Notes under the pieces: model-generated | What the model saw: the letters and a program-made list of their open reading frames with translations, nothing else | What the model was told of the DNA's origin: nothing | Databases searched by the model: none | Position numbers and translations under genes: made by a program | Shown here: positions 6,984 to 15,062 of the stretch, piece by piece | How positions within the stretch are numbered: the stretch's first letter is position 1 | Layout: every line of letters starts with the position of its first letter | Assembly (NCBI GenBank): GCA_025351205.1 | Contig: JANXWI010000050.1 | Location: 1-28,299 of the forward strand | Direction of reading: 5' to 3' | DNA from: Deinococcus sp. | GTDB lineage: Bacteria; Deinococcota; Deinococci; Deinococcales; Deinococcaceae | DNA: 28,299 nt

Positions 6984-9518
6984 ATGCAGATCAGACACAC
7001 CCTGGCCCTCACGGCGGCGCTCAGCGCACCCTTCGCGCTGGCCCAGCAGGCGGCCTCACTGAACGACGTGGTGGTGACCGGGGCCAGCGACCTGCTCGGC
7101 AATTTCCTGAAGGCCAGCCTGAGCGTGCAGCCGGGCGCGGCCCTGTCGGCGGTGAACCTGCGTCAGGTCGAGCAGGACGCGCTGGCCACCGGCTATCTCA
7201 AGACCGCCAGCGCCACGCTGCAAACCGTAAACGGCCAGAACGTGCTGGTGATCGCGGTGGTGCCCAACCCGGCCATCGCCAGCGTCAGTGTCAGCGGCCT
7301 GACCTTTCTGCCTGCCGACGCCTTCAAGACCTCGCTCTCGAACGTGCTCAACATCGCCCCCGGCGCGACCCTGAACAGCGTGCGGATCGACCAGTCCAAG
7401 CAGGCGCTGGCCCAGAACTTCCGCGCCGAGGGCTATCCCTTCCTGCCGAGCATCAGCACCGAGGCCAAGGCCAGGCCCGACGGCACGGTGGACCTGACCT
7501 ACGTGGTAGACGAGACGGCTCCGGTGACGCGCATCGAGGTCACGGGCAGCACGCTGCTGCCACAGGCGACGGTGGTGGCGGCCTTTAGACCGCTGTTCGA
7601 CGCCAAGAAGTTCACGCCTGACGCTTACTTTGCAGCCGTCAAGCAGATTCAGCAGGAGTACCAGACGGCGGGCTACCTGGCCAGCGGCGTGAACGCGGCG
7701 AGCAGCACGCTGGAGGGCGGCGTGCTCAAGATCGCCGTGCTGGAGGGTCAGGTGGTGGGCGTGGACACCTCGGCCCTCAAACTGCCCGCTGGCAGCGCCC
7801 CGGTGCTGGCGACCAAGGCGGGCGGCGTGCCCAGTCTGGCGCTGCTGGAACAGGACGTGCGCGCGCTGAGCAACCTCAGCGGCCAGTCGGTGGGCTTCGC
7901 GCTCCAGCCGGGCGACGCCCAGAATGCCAGCCGGGTGCGCGTGCTGTTCGGGGTGGCCGAGGCCAACACCGGGCCGGTCAGGGAAATCAAAATCGCGGGC
8001 AACACGCTGATCAAGACCGCCGACCTGCAAGCGGCCATCTCGACCAAGGCGGGGGACGTGTACTCGCGCCAGCTGGCCGAGGGCGACTTTGTCAAGCTGC
8101 GAGAGGTGTACCGCAAGGCGGGCTTCGAGATCAGCACCCGAGACGCGGTGGTGTACGCAGATGGCGTGCTGACCTTCAACGTCCACGAGACCAGGATCGC
8201 GGGCTACCAGATCGTCTGGACCGGGCCGAAAGCCACCCAGGAGCGGGTCATCACGCGCGAGCTTCCCGAGCCGGGCACGATCTTTAATGACCGGGCCTTC
8301 CGGGGCGCGCTGGAAAGCATCCGGGGCCAGAGCCTGGTCAAGATCAACGACGTGACCACCAAGGCCGCCGACCCGGCCAAGCCGGAGAACCTGACCTACG
8401 TCATCAACGTCTCGGAAATTTCCGGCAACCGCAGCTTTCAGCCCGCGCTGACCTACGACACGATCAGCGGGTTCAGCGGCTCTCTCGGGCTTGAGAACAA
8501 CAACCTCTTCGGGCTGGGCCACAACCTGAACGCCAGCCTTTCGGCCTCGCCCAACGACGCCGGAGAGGTGGTCAGCGCCAACATCGAGTACAAGATTCCC
8601 TGGATCGACATCGACTTCGCCGATTTCCGCAAGAACCGCACCAGCGCCAGCCTCAACATCTCGAGTACAGTCTCGGGCAACAATGCCCTGCTCGACGCTG
8701 CCGGGACTGACAGCGGGCGCGACTACTCGGTCAGGCGCACCGGCTTCGGCGTGACCGTGGGACGCCAGCTGATTCCAAACCTGACCGTCAGTGCCAGCGT
8801 GGGCACCAGCTACAACACCTACACCTTAGAAAAGCAGACCGCCACCGATGTGAGCACCACCACGGACGACGCGGCCACCGCCCTGGTTCCGCCCAACAGC
8901 CTGACCACCCTGCTGGGCCTCGGGGCCAACTACGGCAACACCAACAGCGCCGTGTTTCCCACCCAGGGCTTCCGGGCCAACCTGGGGGCCTCCTACGGCT
9001 TTGGTAGCAGCGGCGCGACCCCGCTGAGCTGGACGCAGCTGGAAGGCGGGGCCAGCACCTACTTCGGGCTGGGCCAGACGCTCGACAAGGGCTTCGGGGC
9101 GCAGCAGCGCCAGCAGGTGATCGCGGTGCGCGTCAACGCAGGCACCTACATCGGCACGCCGCCGCCCGGCACGCGCTTTTCCATCGGCAGCACCAACACC
9201 AACTCGGCCTACGAACTGCGCGGGTACTCCACGGGCGACTTCAAGGGCAGCAGCTACCTCACGTCGAGCGCCGAGTACCGCTACGACCTGAACCTCAACA
9301 GCTCGGTGTTCCAGGGCGTGTACCTGATCGGCTTCGTGGACGCGGGCACGGCGTTCAGCCCCGGCGAGAACCTGAAGGTCGGCTACTCGTTCGGCATCGG
9401 CACCCAGCTCAACATAGGTCTGGGGGGCGTAGGGCTGCCGCCCATCCGCTTCGATTACGGCTTCAGCCCCAGCACCGGCAGCAGCCAGTTTCACTTCCGC
9501 CTCGGGCCGGTGTTTTAA
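6984..9518 (+). CDS. bamA: BamA/Omp85-family outer-membrane protein assembly factor
   Basis: Central outer-membrane pore of beta-barrel protein insertion. It has 844 residues. A signal peptide (residues 1-20, ending ALA before QQ) is followed by about six successive POTRA-like repeats (roughly 24-92, 93-175, 176-252, 253-322, 323-400, 401-476), each with a VxGxxxL-type start. A 16-stranded-barrel-like region runs from about 480 to the end. ELRGYSTGDFKG near residue 745 matches the conserved loop-6 R-G-[FY] motif. The protein ends GPVF, with the terminal Phe of a beta-signal. The ATG at 6984 was chosen over a GTG at 6951 because it has an AAGAGGAG ribosome site and gives a clean signal peptide. 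Deinococcus has an outer envelope layer and one or few Omp85 proteins, which fits. Confidence 0.92.
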   Translation: MQIRHTLALTAALSAPFALAQQAASLNDVVVTGASDLLGNFLKASLSVQPGAALSAVNLRQVEQDALATGYLKTASATLQTVNGQNVLVIAVVPNPAIASVSVSGLTFLPADAFKTSLSNVLNIAPGATLNSVRIDQSKQALAQNFRAEGYPFLPSISTEAKARPDGTVDLTYVVDETAPVTRIEVTGSTLLPQATVVAAFRPLFDAKKFTPDAYFAAVKQIQQEYQTAGYLASGVNAASSTLEGGVLKIAVLEGQVVGVDTSALKLPAGSAPVLATKAGGVPSLALLEQDVRALSNLSGQSVGFALQPGDAQNASRVRVLFGVAEANTGPVREIKIAGNTLIKTADLQAAISTKAGDVYSRQLAEGDFVKLREVYRKAGFEISTRDAVVYADGVLTFNVHETRIAGYQIVWTGPKATQERVITRELPEPGTIFNDRAFRGALESIRGQSLVKINDVTTKAADPAKPENLTYVINVSEISGNRSFQPALTYDTISGFSGSLGLENNNLFGLGHNLNASLSASPNDAGEVVSANIEYKIPWIDIDFADFRKNRTSASLNISSTVSGNNALLDAAGTDSGRDYSVRRTGFGVTVGRQLIPNLTVSASVGTSYNTYTLEKQTATDVSTTTDDAATALVPPNSLTTLLGLGANYGNTNSAVFPTQGFRANLGASYGFGSSGATPLSWTQLEGGASTYFGLGQTLDKGFGAQQRQQVIAVRVNAGTYIGTPPPGTRFSIGSTNTNSAYELRGYSTGDFKGSSYLTSSAEYRYDLNLNSSVFQGVYLIGFVDAGTAFSPGENLKVGYSFGIGTQLNIGLGGVGLPPIRFDYGFSPSTGSSQFHFRLGPVF

Positions 9519-9549
9519 GGCCAGACTCTTTCCGACTCAAAGCACGCAC

Positions 9550-9577
9550 CACCGCGCTATCCATACAGGGCGCGGTG
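9550..9577. terminator. Weak hairpin between convergent bamA and DUF4385 genes
   Basis: A perfect 8-bp stem, CACCGCGC with GCGCGGTG, 12-base loop. There is no T-run on either side, so terminator function is only suggested by the convergent context. Confidence 0.35.
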
Positions 9578-10051
9578 TTCTGCTTTCAGCCGCCTGTATT
9601 CCGGGTTGGCGGCGGCCTCGTCCCATTTCGCCTTGAAGATGGCGGCGGCCTGCGCCTTCTGCGGATCGGCCTCCGTGCGCGGCAGCTCTGGCCTGCCGTG
9701 CGCCCCGCTTCTGCCCTTCTGATCGTCGGGTACCGGGCCAGCATATTTTTTGCCGCCCCTGTGGTTGGCGTATCTCCGGGCGCGGGTGTAGCCCATCTGC
9801 AAAAACTTGCGGGCCATGTCCGCCCCCACGAAGTCGCCCGCCTCCAGATAGGCCAGGAACATGGCGGAGATGGTCTGGCTGCTCACCTGGGCCAGCTCCG
9901 GGGTGGCGAAGCGCCAGTGCGGCAGCAGTTCGCCTTTGTAGGGCTGCACCAGCAGCACGCCCTGCTCGCCCACGCCCACCCGGTACAGCCCTGGACAGGC
10001 ACGCAGATCGAGCTGGGCGTAATCGAGGGTGTAGTCGAATTTCCGCGCCAT
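9557..10051 (-). CDS. DUF4385 family protein
   Basis: 164 residues matching the DUF4385 pattern: FDYTLDY at the N-terminus, LYRVGVGEQGVLLVQPYKGELLPHWRF in the middle and DFVGADMARKFLQMGYTRARRYANHRGGKKY. No biochemical function is established for the family, which occurs sporadically in bacteria. The C-terminal third (110-164) is charged and likely flexible. The ATG at 10051 has a strong GGAGG site 8-12 bases upstream. It lies downstream of dps on the same strand but behind a strong terminator, so it probably has its own promoter or depends on readthrough. The stop lies inside a small inverted repeat (CACCGCGC 9550-9557 with GCGCGGTG 9570-9577) shared with the convergent bamA 3' end. Confidence 0.85.
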   Translation of the reverse strand: MARKFDYTLDYAQLDLRACPGLYRVGVGEQGVLLVQPYKGELLPHWRFATPELAQVSSQTISAMFLAYLEAGDFVGADMARKFLQMGYTRARRYANHRGGKKYAGPVPDDQKGRSGAHGRPELPRTEADPQKAQAAAIFKAKWDEAAANPEYRRLKAEHRALYG

Positions 10052-10077
10052 CTGACTTTTCCTCCGTTCATCACATC

Positions 10078-10110
10078 AAAAAACAGGACCGCGCACCCGG
10101 CACGGCCCTG
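10078..10110 (-). terminator. Rho-independent terminator of dps
   Basis: On the minus strand an 11-bp stem with two G-T pairs (arms at 10084-10094 and 10100-10110, 5-base loop) runs straight into six T residues (10078-10083). It is placed 15 bases after the dps stop codon. Confidence 0.9.
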
Positions 10111-10124
10111 GAATCCAGAACCCT

Positions 10125-10724
10125 TCAGTCCATCTTGGCGTCGTCGAGCATCGCCTGAAGCATCCAGCGCACCTCGTCGATGGTGTGCAGAATGCCGTTG
10201 TACAGGTCGGCGGTGGCCGGGTCTTCGGCGTCGTCTACCGCCTTGCTGTCGTCGCGGTAGCCTTTCGCCACGCGGGTCAGGTCGTCCACCAGCGCCGTGA
10301 GCTGCTCACGGGCGTCGTGAATGGTCTCGGTGGGAACTTGCACCACGCTGTACTTTGCAATGTCGCTGGGCGCGGCCACCGGGCTGCCGCCCAGCATCAC
10401 CAGGCGCTCGGCCTGCTCGTCGATGCCGGGGAAAATCTTGTCGATAAAATCGTCGTAGGCCAGGTGCAGGTCGCGGAAGTGCCGCCCGCGAATGTCCCAG
10501 TGAAACTTCTTCAGCTTCAGATACAGGCTGAACGTGGTCGCCAGGTTGCGCTGCAAACTCTCGGCCACCACGTCAAACCCTTCTTCCGTCAGGTAGCTGT
10601 GGTTGACCAGCTGGGCAAATTTCGACTCCTGGTTCCTCACGCCCTGCTGGTGGGCCGCGTCGGTCTTGCCCAGCGGGTTCTTGCTGTCTTGCGCCTTGGT
10701 CTTCTTTGCGGTCGCTTTGGTCAT
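10125..10724 (-). CDS. dps: Dps1-like DNA-protecting ferritin
   Basis: Dodecameric mini-ferritin that oxidises and stores iron and binds DNA through its N-terminal tail. It has 199 residues. The extended Lys-rich tail (1-50) precedes the conserved four-helix core. The core (LQRNLATT, HWDIRG, FRDLHLAYDDF, DEQAERLV, YNGILHTIDEVRWMLQA) closely resembles D. radiodurans Dps1 (DR_2263). Ferroxidase residues are in register: His75, His87, Asp91, Asp102, Glu106. The ATG at 10724 was chosen because the upstream extension is not Dps-like and TACGGT lies exactly 6 bases before this ATG, indicating leaderless initiation. It is followed by a strong terminator. In Deinococcus such proteins contribute to manganese/iron handling and oxidative-stress resistance. 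Confidence 0.93.
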   Translation of the reverse strand: MTKATAKKTKAQDSKNPLGKTDAAHQQGVRNQESKFAQLVNHSYLTEEGFDVVAESLQRNLATTFSLYLKLKKFHWDIRGRHFRDLHLAYDDFIDKIFPGIDEQAERLVMLGGSPVAAPSDIAKYSVVQVPTETIHDAREQLTALVDDLTRVAKGYRDDSKAVDDAEDPATADLYNGILHTIDEVRWMLQAMLDDAKMD

Positions 10725-10730
10725 GCCAGC

Positions 10731-10736
10731 ACCGTA
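10731..10736 (-). promoter_or_regulatory. Leaderless -10 box of dps
   Basis: TACGGT on the minus strand, 6 bases before the ATG at 10724. There is no Shine-Dalgarno between them and no clear -35. Confidence 0.5.
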
Positions 10737-10814
10737 GCGCCGTGAGTGGCAGGCCGGGTGATGCTGGCCTAAGTGCGCCTTTACGCTCTGCAAGCGCCCC
10801 GACGGCCCGTGTCT

Positions 10815-11807
10815 TCAGTCTGGCAGGCCGAACAGCAGCCTGTTGCTCTCGATGCTCAAAACGACGCGGCCTGCTGCCAGCAGCTCGCTCAGGTGGGCGG
10901 CCACCACGCTGCGGTTGAGCACCACTGCGCCCGCGTTGCCCATCTGCACGCCCATACCCTCGCACACGCGGGCCAGCAGTTCGTCGGTGCTCGCAGCCCC
11001 CTGCTCACAGGCGTTCAGCACCGCCGCCGTGGTGCGTTCCAGGCTGTCCAGGTTCACCTGCACCAGCGCCCTCAGGTCGGTGGTGGGGTCACCGTGGCCG
11101 GGCACGGTCAGCCCGATCCTGTTCAGCTCAGCCCCGTCCAGTCCAAGCCCGGCCAGCGTCAGCAGCCCCGCCGCACTGGCCTTCTGGGCGGCGCTGTCCA
11201 CGCAGAAGGTCAGCGGGTGTTTGGCCAGCGCCTCCGGCCCGAACAGTGCGTCGGCGACGTACAGCAGCCCGCCCCGGCGCACGGCGAACATCTGCACGGC
11301 GTGGCCCGGCACGTCGGTCAGCTGCACGCTCACGCCGCCCAGGGTGTGCGTCCCGGCGTCCAGCGGCTGGGCGGGGCTGGCGGGGGCCAGCAGAAACTTG
11401 CTCCGCAGCTCCCTGGGCGGCAGCGCCCCGTACAGGTACAGCGGCTCCAGCAGCGGATACCGGATGATGGCGGCCTCGGTGGGCGGGGCATAGATGTTCA
11501 CTCCGGGAAAGCGCTTCAGAATCAGGGCGTTGCCGCCGTGGTGGTCGGCGTGGCTGTGGGTGTTCAGGATGGCCGCCGGGGTCAGGCCGGACTGCTGCAT
11601 GGCCCGCAGCAGTTTGCGGGCGTGCGACTCGTCCAGGCCGGTGTCCACGATCAGCGCCTGCCCCGACTCGCCCGCCAGCACCAGCGTGTTGACCGCGCCC
11701 GGAAACAGGAAATTGCCGGGCGTGAGGGCCAGCAGCGGCTGACTGTCCGGGTGCTGAGTGTCCGGGTGCTGAGTGTCTGGGGCCTGGCTGCTCTGGGGCT
11801 GGCTCAT
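10815..11807 (-). CDS. MBL-fold metallo-hydrolase with C-terminal winged-helix-like part
   Basis: 330 residues. After a low-complexity N-terminus (two 15-bp repeats encode DTQHP units) comes a metallo-beta-lactamase domain. The metal site is HSHADHH (84-90), with further ligands likely in VPGHAVQ (about His169), VADALFG (about Asp188) and VPGHGD (about His247). The C-terminal 80 residues form a helical, probably winged-helix-like extension, as in glyoxalase-II/LACTB2-like hydrolases. The substrate is unknown. The ATG at 11807 is preceded by TACCCT with 6 bases between, indicating leaderless initiation. It is divergent from trpC, with both promoters in a 114-bp gap. Confidence 0.85.
   Translation of the reverse strand: MSQPQSSQAPDTQHPDTQHPDSQPLLALTPGNFLFPGAVNTLVLAGESGQALIVDTGLDESHARKLLRAMQQSGLTPAAILNTHSHADHHGGNALILKRFPGVNIYAPPTEAAIIRYPLLEPLYLYGALPPRELRSKFLLAPASPAQPLDAGTHTLGGVSVQLTDVPGHAVQMFAVRRGGLLYVADALFGPEALAKHPLTFCVDSAAQKASAAGLLTLAGLGLDGAELNRIGLTVPGHGDPTTDLRALVQVNLDSLERTTAAVLNACEQGAASTDELLARVCEGMGVQMGNAGAVVLNRSVVAAHLSELLAAGRVVLSIESNRLLFGLPD
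11745..11774 (-). repeat. 15-bp tandem repeat at the MBL gene 5' end
   Basis: Two identical units of GTCCGGGTGCTGAGT (11745-11759, 11760-11774) and a partial third (GTCTGG). They are in frame and add the repeated DTQHP pentapeptide to the N-terminus. Confidence 0.9.
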
Positions 11808-11813
11808 GAGGCC

Positions 11814-11819
11814 AGGGTA
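11814..11819 (-). promoter_or_regulatory. Leaderless -10 box of the MBL gene
   Basis: TACCCT on the minus strand followed by GGCCTC and then the ATG at 11807. Confidence 0.45.
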
Positions 11820-11909
11820 GCAGCCCCGCCTTCAGGGCGGTCCAGCCGAGCGGGCAGACACGAGCGCTGGGCGTTTACGGCGCGGTCTTTTGCCCGTTTT
11901 GGGCCGGGC

Positions 11910-11915
11910 TATACT
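11910..11915 (+). promoter_or_regulatory. Leaderless -10 box of trpC
   Basis: TATACT, 6 bases before the GTG at 11922. The upstream -35 (TTTTGC region around 11888-11893) is weak. Confidence 0.6.
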
Positions 11916-11921
11916 TGTGGC

Positions 11922-12794
11922 GTGAAAGCAGCCGACATTGGCCCGCAACCAGCTTCAGCCCCGCACCGCGTTCAGGCGGACGTCGAGACGGCTCTTGGGC
12001 AGCGCCATCGGCTGCGGGGCCTGAGCTGCGGCGGGGTGCTGGAGCAGATTGTGCGTGAGCGGGCGCAGGACTACGCCGAAGCCGATCCAGACCTGGGGCC
12101 AGTGCGGGCGGCGGGCGGGCGCTTTCGGGCGGCGCTGGCCGGGCCGGGACTGGCCCTGATCGCCGAGGTCAAGCGGGCCAGTCCCAGCCAGGGCGCGATC
12201 ACGTCGCCCGATCCGGCCCAGCTTCAGCCCGCACAGGCGGCCCTGGCGTATCAGTCGGGCGGTGCGGCAGCTCTCAGCGTGCTGACCGAACCCCGGCATT
12301 TCGGCGGCAGCCCTGAGGCGCTGCTGGACGTGGTGGCGGCGAGCCGCCTTCCGGCGCTGCGCAAGGACTTCGTGGTGCATCCGGCCATGCTGCGCGAGGC
12401 CGCCGACTGGAGAGCGGGCGCCGTCCTGCTGATGGTCAGCGTGCTGGGCGAGCAGACCGCTCTGTACCTGCGCCTGGCGCGGCACCTGGGCCTGGACGCG
12501 CTGGTGGAGGTCCACGACGAACACGAACTCGAAATCGCCATGCGCGGCGGCGCAGACATCATCGGGGTCAACAACCGCGACCTGACCACCCTGAAAATCG
12601 ACCTGGACAACGCTCCGCGCCTGATCGCCCAGGCGCGCGCGGCGGGCTTCACGGGGCTGCTGGTGGCCGAGAGCGGGTACCGCAGCGCCGCCGACATCGC
12701 TCCTCTGCGCGGGCTGGCCGACGCCGTGCTGGTGGGGTCCAGCCTGGCGGGCAGCCAGGATCTGGCCAGGGCCGTGCGCGAGCTGACGGCTTGA
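11922..12794 (+). CDS. trpC: Indole-3-glycerol phosphate synthase
   Basis: Converts CdRP to indole-3-glycerol phosphate in tryptophan synthesis, with a TIM-barrel fold. It has 290 residues. Conserved segments: LIAEVKRASPSQG (79-91, substrate Lys84), LSVLTEPRHFGGS (118-130), LRKDFVVHP (146-154, catalytic Lys), VEVHDEHELEIA (195-206), GVNNRDLTT (215-223), LVAESGY (247-253) and AVLVGSSL (268-275). The GTG at 11922 was chosen although the frame is open for over 1 kb upstream: TATACT lies 6 bases before it, matching other leaderless starts here, and the upstream frame is antisense to the MBL gene. The N-terminus is some 25 residues longer than the usual core. No other trp gene is adjacent. Confidence 0.93.
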   Translation: MKAADIGPQPASAPHRVQADVETALGQRHRLRGLSCGGVLEQIVRERAQDYAEADPDLGPVRAAGGRFRAALAGPGLALIAEVKRASPSQGAITSPDPAQLQPAQAALAYQSGGAAALSVLTEPRHFGGSPEALLDVVAASRLPALRKDFVVHPAMLREAADWRAGAVLLMVSVLGEQTALYLRLARHLGLDALVEVHDEHELEIAMRGGADIIGVNNRDLTTLKIDLDNAPRLIAQARAAGFTGLLVAESGYRSAADIAPLRGLADAVLVGSSLAGSQDLARAVRELTA

Positions 12795-12865
12795 TACGGC
12801 TTCCGGCCAATCCGTTAGATTTTTGGGACCCCGCCAAAAATCCAACTCCTTTCTGGAAGCCGTAT
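12794..12865. repeat. Nested palindromic element after trpC
   Basis: The outer arms ATACGGCTTCC (12794-12804) and GGAAGCCGTAT (12855-12865) enclose the inner arms ATTTTTGG (12819-12826) and CCAAAAAT (12834-12841), all perfect. The inner hairpin with T and A runs could act as a bidirectional terminator for trpC. The outer arms mark it as a mobile-like small repeat. Confidence 0.75.
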
Positions 12866-12915
12866 TCTTTTCCTACTCCCGTTGGTCGGGATGAACAGAA
12901 CTTAGCTGTTCATCC
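12866..12915 (-). repeat. Dispersed repeat copy B plus hairpin before MBL gene
   Basis: TTCCTACTCCCGTT (12870-12883) is the exact inverse of the 14-bp core at 4273-4286, with TACGG at the same side of the core in both. It is followed by a perfect 10-bp stem (GGATGAACAG 12889-12898 with CTGTTCATCC 12906-12915) ending 9 bases before the next start codon, where it could influence initiation. Confidence 0.6.
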
Positions 12916-12924
12916 GGAATCCAT

Positions 12925-13830
12925 ATGACGGCCACGCTGCATTTTCTGGGCACCTCCGACAGCAAGGGCGTGCCGAGGTTCTGGTGCAACTGCCCGGTCT
13001 GCCATGAGGCCCGCAGCAGCGTCCAGGGCCGCCCCGGCTTCAACCGCCGCACCCGGCCCGGCGCCCTGCTGCGCGGCAACGGTGAGACCCTGCTGCTCGA
13101 CTGCGGCCCCGACCTGCACGCCCAGCTGTCGCGGCTGGGCGGCCCCTTCGTGCCGGGCGCGGTGCTGATCTCGCACGCCCACAACGATCACGTCCTGGGC
13201 CTGGGCGACCTGCTCGACTACGTGACCTCCGCAGGCGGGCAGCTCAGGATCTACGCTCCGGCAGCAGTGCTGCCCGACATCCGGGCACGCTTCGCCTACG
13301 CCTTTCAGGGCCAGCCGGAAGGGTCGTCGCCCCCGGTACAGCCCATACCCGACGAAGGCCTGGAGCTGTGCGGTTACCGGGTGCGCGCCTTCGAGGTGCC
13401 GCACGGGGCCAATGGCACGTCTCACGCCTTTCACTTCGCTGCTGCACCGTCTACCTCCGCGCCGCCCCCCTTCCCCCCGTCTGTTTCCGCCCTGCCTGCT
13501 TCCATACCGGGCCGCTGGGTCTACATGACTGACGCCGTCGATGTTCCGGATGGCCTGGCCGGGGCGTGGCTGCAAGACCTCGACCTGCTGGTGCTGGGCA
13601 CGTCCTTCCGTGACGAGTCGGAGACAGATCACTCCGGGCGCAGCGTGTACGACGTGCGCGAGGCGCTGGCTTTGCCGTGGGCCAGGGCGGCCCGCCGGGT
13701 GCTGCTCAGCCACCTGTCACACGACATCGACGTGCGCCAGGTGCTTCCTGACCGCAAATACAGCTACGCCACCGACGGCCTGAGCGTCAGCCTGAACGTG
13801 CCAGCAGTTCCCCGTACAGGCAGGCCTTGA
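12925..13830 (+). CDS. PhnP-like MBL-fold phosphodiesterase/hydrolase
   Basis: 301 residues. The N-terminus LGTSDSKGVPRFWCNCPVC (8-26) with Cys21, Cys23 and Cys26 is the structural zinc-binding CxCxxC-like site typical of PhnP-related hydrolases. The catalytic metal motif is HAHNDH (84-89), with LSHLSHD further along. PhnP hydrolyses cyclic phosphodiesters such as phosphoribosyl 1,2-cyclic phosphate, but no phn genes are nearby, so the substrate is open. A Pro/Ser-rich insert lies around 174-195. The ATG at 12925 has only a weak GGA site. The last 44 bases overlap the 3' end of the opposite-strand gene, so the two genes are convergent and share sequence. Confidence 0.82.
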   Translation: MTATLHFLGTSDSKGVPRFWCNCPVCHEARSSVQGRPGFNRRTRPGALLRGNGETLLLDCGPDLHAQLSRLGGPFVPGAVLISHAHNDHVLGLGDLLDYVTSAGGQLRIYAPAAVLPDIRARFAYAFQGQPEGSSPPVQPIPDEGLELCGYRVRAFEVPHGANGTSHAFHFAAAPSTSAPPPFPPSVSALPASIPGRWVYMTDAVDVPDGLAGAWLQDLDLLVLGTSFRDESETDHSGRSVYDVREALALPWARAARRVLLSHLSHDIDVRQVLPDRKYSYATDGLSVSLNVPAVPRTGRP

Positions 13831-14890
13831 AAAAAGCGTTCCAGGCGTAGGGCCAGGTCTGCCCGCTCGACAGCAGCGCGGGGTTGTTGTGCCAGCCGGG
13901 ACCGGTGAAGTACGTCCGGGCCGAGGTGTGGGGCCGCGCCTTCTGGCCTTCCTGTACGTCGAGGTAGCCCACCAGCCGCGAGGCCGTGAGCAGCAGCCCG
14001 GCGCGCGAGTCCTTGAGGGCCAGTCTGGCCTGCGCCTCGGTGGTGGGAAAAGACAGCCTGCCCAGCGACATGCCCAGTTCGTGAAAGCGCTCCCGCTGGC
14101 CCAGCGCGTCCTGCCACGACATCTGGGCCAGCCCCACGGTCTGGCTGAGGTCGCCGCTCAGGCCGCTTTCGCCGTAGGCCTCGCTGGTCCTGAGCGCCGC
14201 CGTGTCGGTCAGGTCGCGCAGCAGGCCGGCCAGCCCGTACAGGCGGCCCTGCCCGCTCTGCTCGTTGTCCACGATGGCCGCCAGCATGCCCGGAGCCAGA
14301 TGCGCCGCGCTGGAGGCTGCCAGGATGTCCTGGGCGTGGGCCAGCACCACGCCGGGCGCGAGGTCAACTGGCGCGGCGGCCTCCAGCGCGGCGGCCCCGC
14401 GAGGCTGCGCGGCGGCCCACGCCAGATACCTCAGCCACTCCTGGGCACTGTCCAGGGCGGCCTCGGGGCTGGAAAACACGCTGCGGCGACCCCGCCCCGG
14501 ATTCTGGTTGCGTACCTCGCTGCTGAGCATCTCCAGCATGGCGTCGGTGCGTGCCTGGCCCAGCAGCGGTGAGGCCCGCAGGAACAGCTGAAAGTGCGCT
14601 TCGCTGAGCGTCACGCGGCGGCGTTCGCCCACCTGAAGTTCGTTCAGCGCCTGCTGAAAGGGCTGGGCCGACTGGGCGTAGCGCTGCACGCCCGCGTTGC
14701 TGCTCCCAGGAGTGGGCAGGGCGGGCAGCGTCAGGGGCGCGGGAGAAGCTCGCCACAGGCGGCCCAGCAGCGGGGTCACCGTCGGGCTGAACACGAGCGC
14801 GGCCACCACCACCAGCGCGCTCAGCAGCCGCCCACGGCGCAGCCGGGAGGTGTGCTGGGCGAATTCGGGTGGGGTGCCCCGCACGGTCAT
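13787..14890 (-). CDS. Membrane-anchored protein with lysozyme-like segment, unknown function
   Basis: 367 residues. A basic N-terminus followed by a hydrophobic helix (about 21-35) suggests a signal anchor with the rest outside the membrane. Residues 198-262 contain LAPGMLAAIVDNEQSG (candidate catalytic Glu210), EAYGESGLSGDLSQTVG and GLAQMSWQDAL (253-263). This resembles the Glu and GLMQ/GPAQ motifs of lysozyme-like lytic transglycosylases, so peptidoglycan cleavage is a guess. I do not recognise a named family. The ATG at 14890 lies 6 bases after TAGGCT, another leaderless start. It sits just downstream of the terminator of the sugar importer operon and overlaps the convergent PhnP-like gene by 44 bp at its 3' end. 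Confidence 0.65.
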   Translation of the reverse strand: MTVRGTPPEFAQHTSRLRRGRLLSALVVVAALVFSPTVTPLLGRLWRASPAPLTLPALPTPGSSNAGVQRYAQSAQPFQQALNELQVGERRRVTLSEAHFQLFLRASPLLGQARTDAMLEMLSSEVRNQNPGRGRRSVFSSPEAALDSAQEWLRYLAWAAAQPRGAAALEAAAPVDLAPGVVLAHAQDILAASSAAHLAPGMLAAIVDNEQSGQGRLYGLAGLLRDLTDTAALRTSEAYGESGLSGDLSQTVGLAQMSWQDALGQRERFHELGMSLGRLSFPTTEAQARLALKDSRAGLLLTASRLVGYLDVQEGQKARPHTSARTYFTGPGWHNNPALLSSGQTWPYAWNAFFKACLYGELLARSG

Positions 14891-14896
14891 GTCCCC

Positions 14897-14902
14897 AGCC
14901 TA
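14897..14902 (-). promoter_or_regulatory. Leaderless -10 box of the lysozyme-like gene
   Basis: TAGGCT on the minus strand, then GGGGAC, then the ATG at 14890. Confidence 0.45.
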
Positions 14903-14963
14903 TGCTTCAAACATGGGCGCGGCAAGCGGGGCAATGCCTGGAAAGCCAAAGAATTGGAAAGGT

Positions 14964-15003
14964 AAAGAAAAGGGAGGCGTTTCCCGGTGGGGGAGACGCC
15001 TCC
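14964..15003 (-). terminator. Terminator of the sugar ABC operon
   Basis: A 13-bp stem with one wobble (14973-14985 with 14991-15003) followed on the minus strand by a T-rich CTTTTCTTT. A second, longer inverted repeat (GGTTGAAC 15020-15027 with GTTCAACC 15060-15067) overlaps the permease stop. Confidence 0.85.
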
Positions 15004-15062
15004 TTGCTGTTCCTGTTCGGTTGAACCGGTCTGAGGGCGTTACAGCCTCAGCCTTCAACAGT

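Noticed and set aside
7056..8522. 488-codon minus-strand frame inside bamA
   Set aside because: Antisense shadow of a clear BamA-like sequence with signal peptide and POTRA repeats.
10773..11921. Upstream part of the frame that continues into trpC
   Set aside because: Antisense to the MBL-fold gene. The IGPS homology starts downstream of the GTG at 11922, which has a -10 box 6 bases before it.
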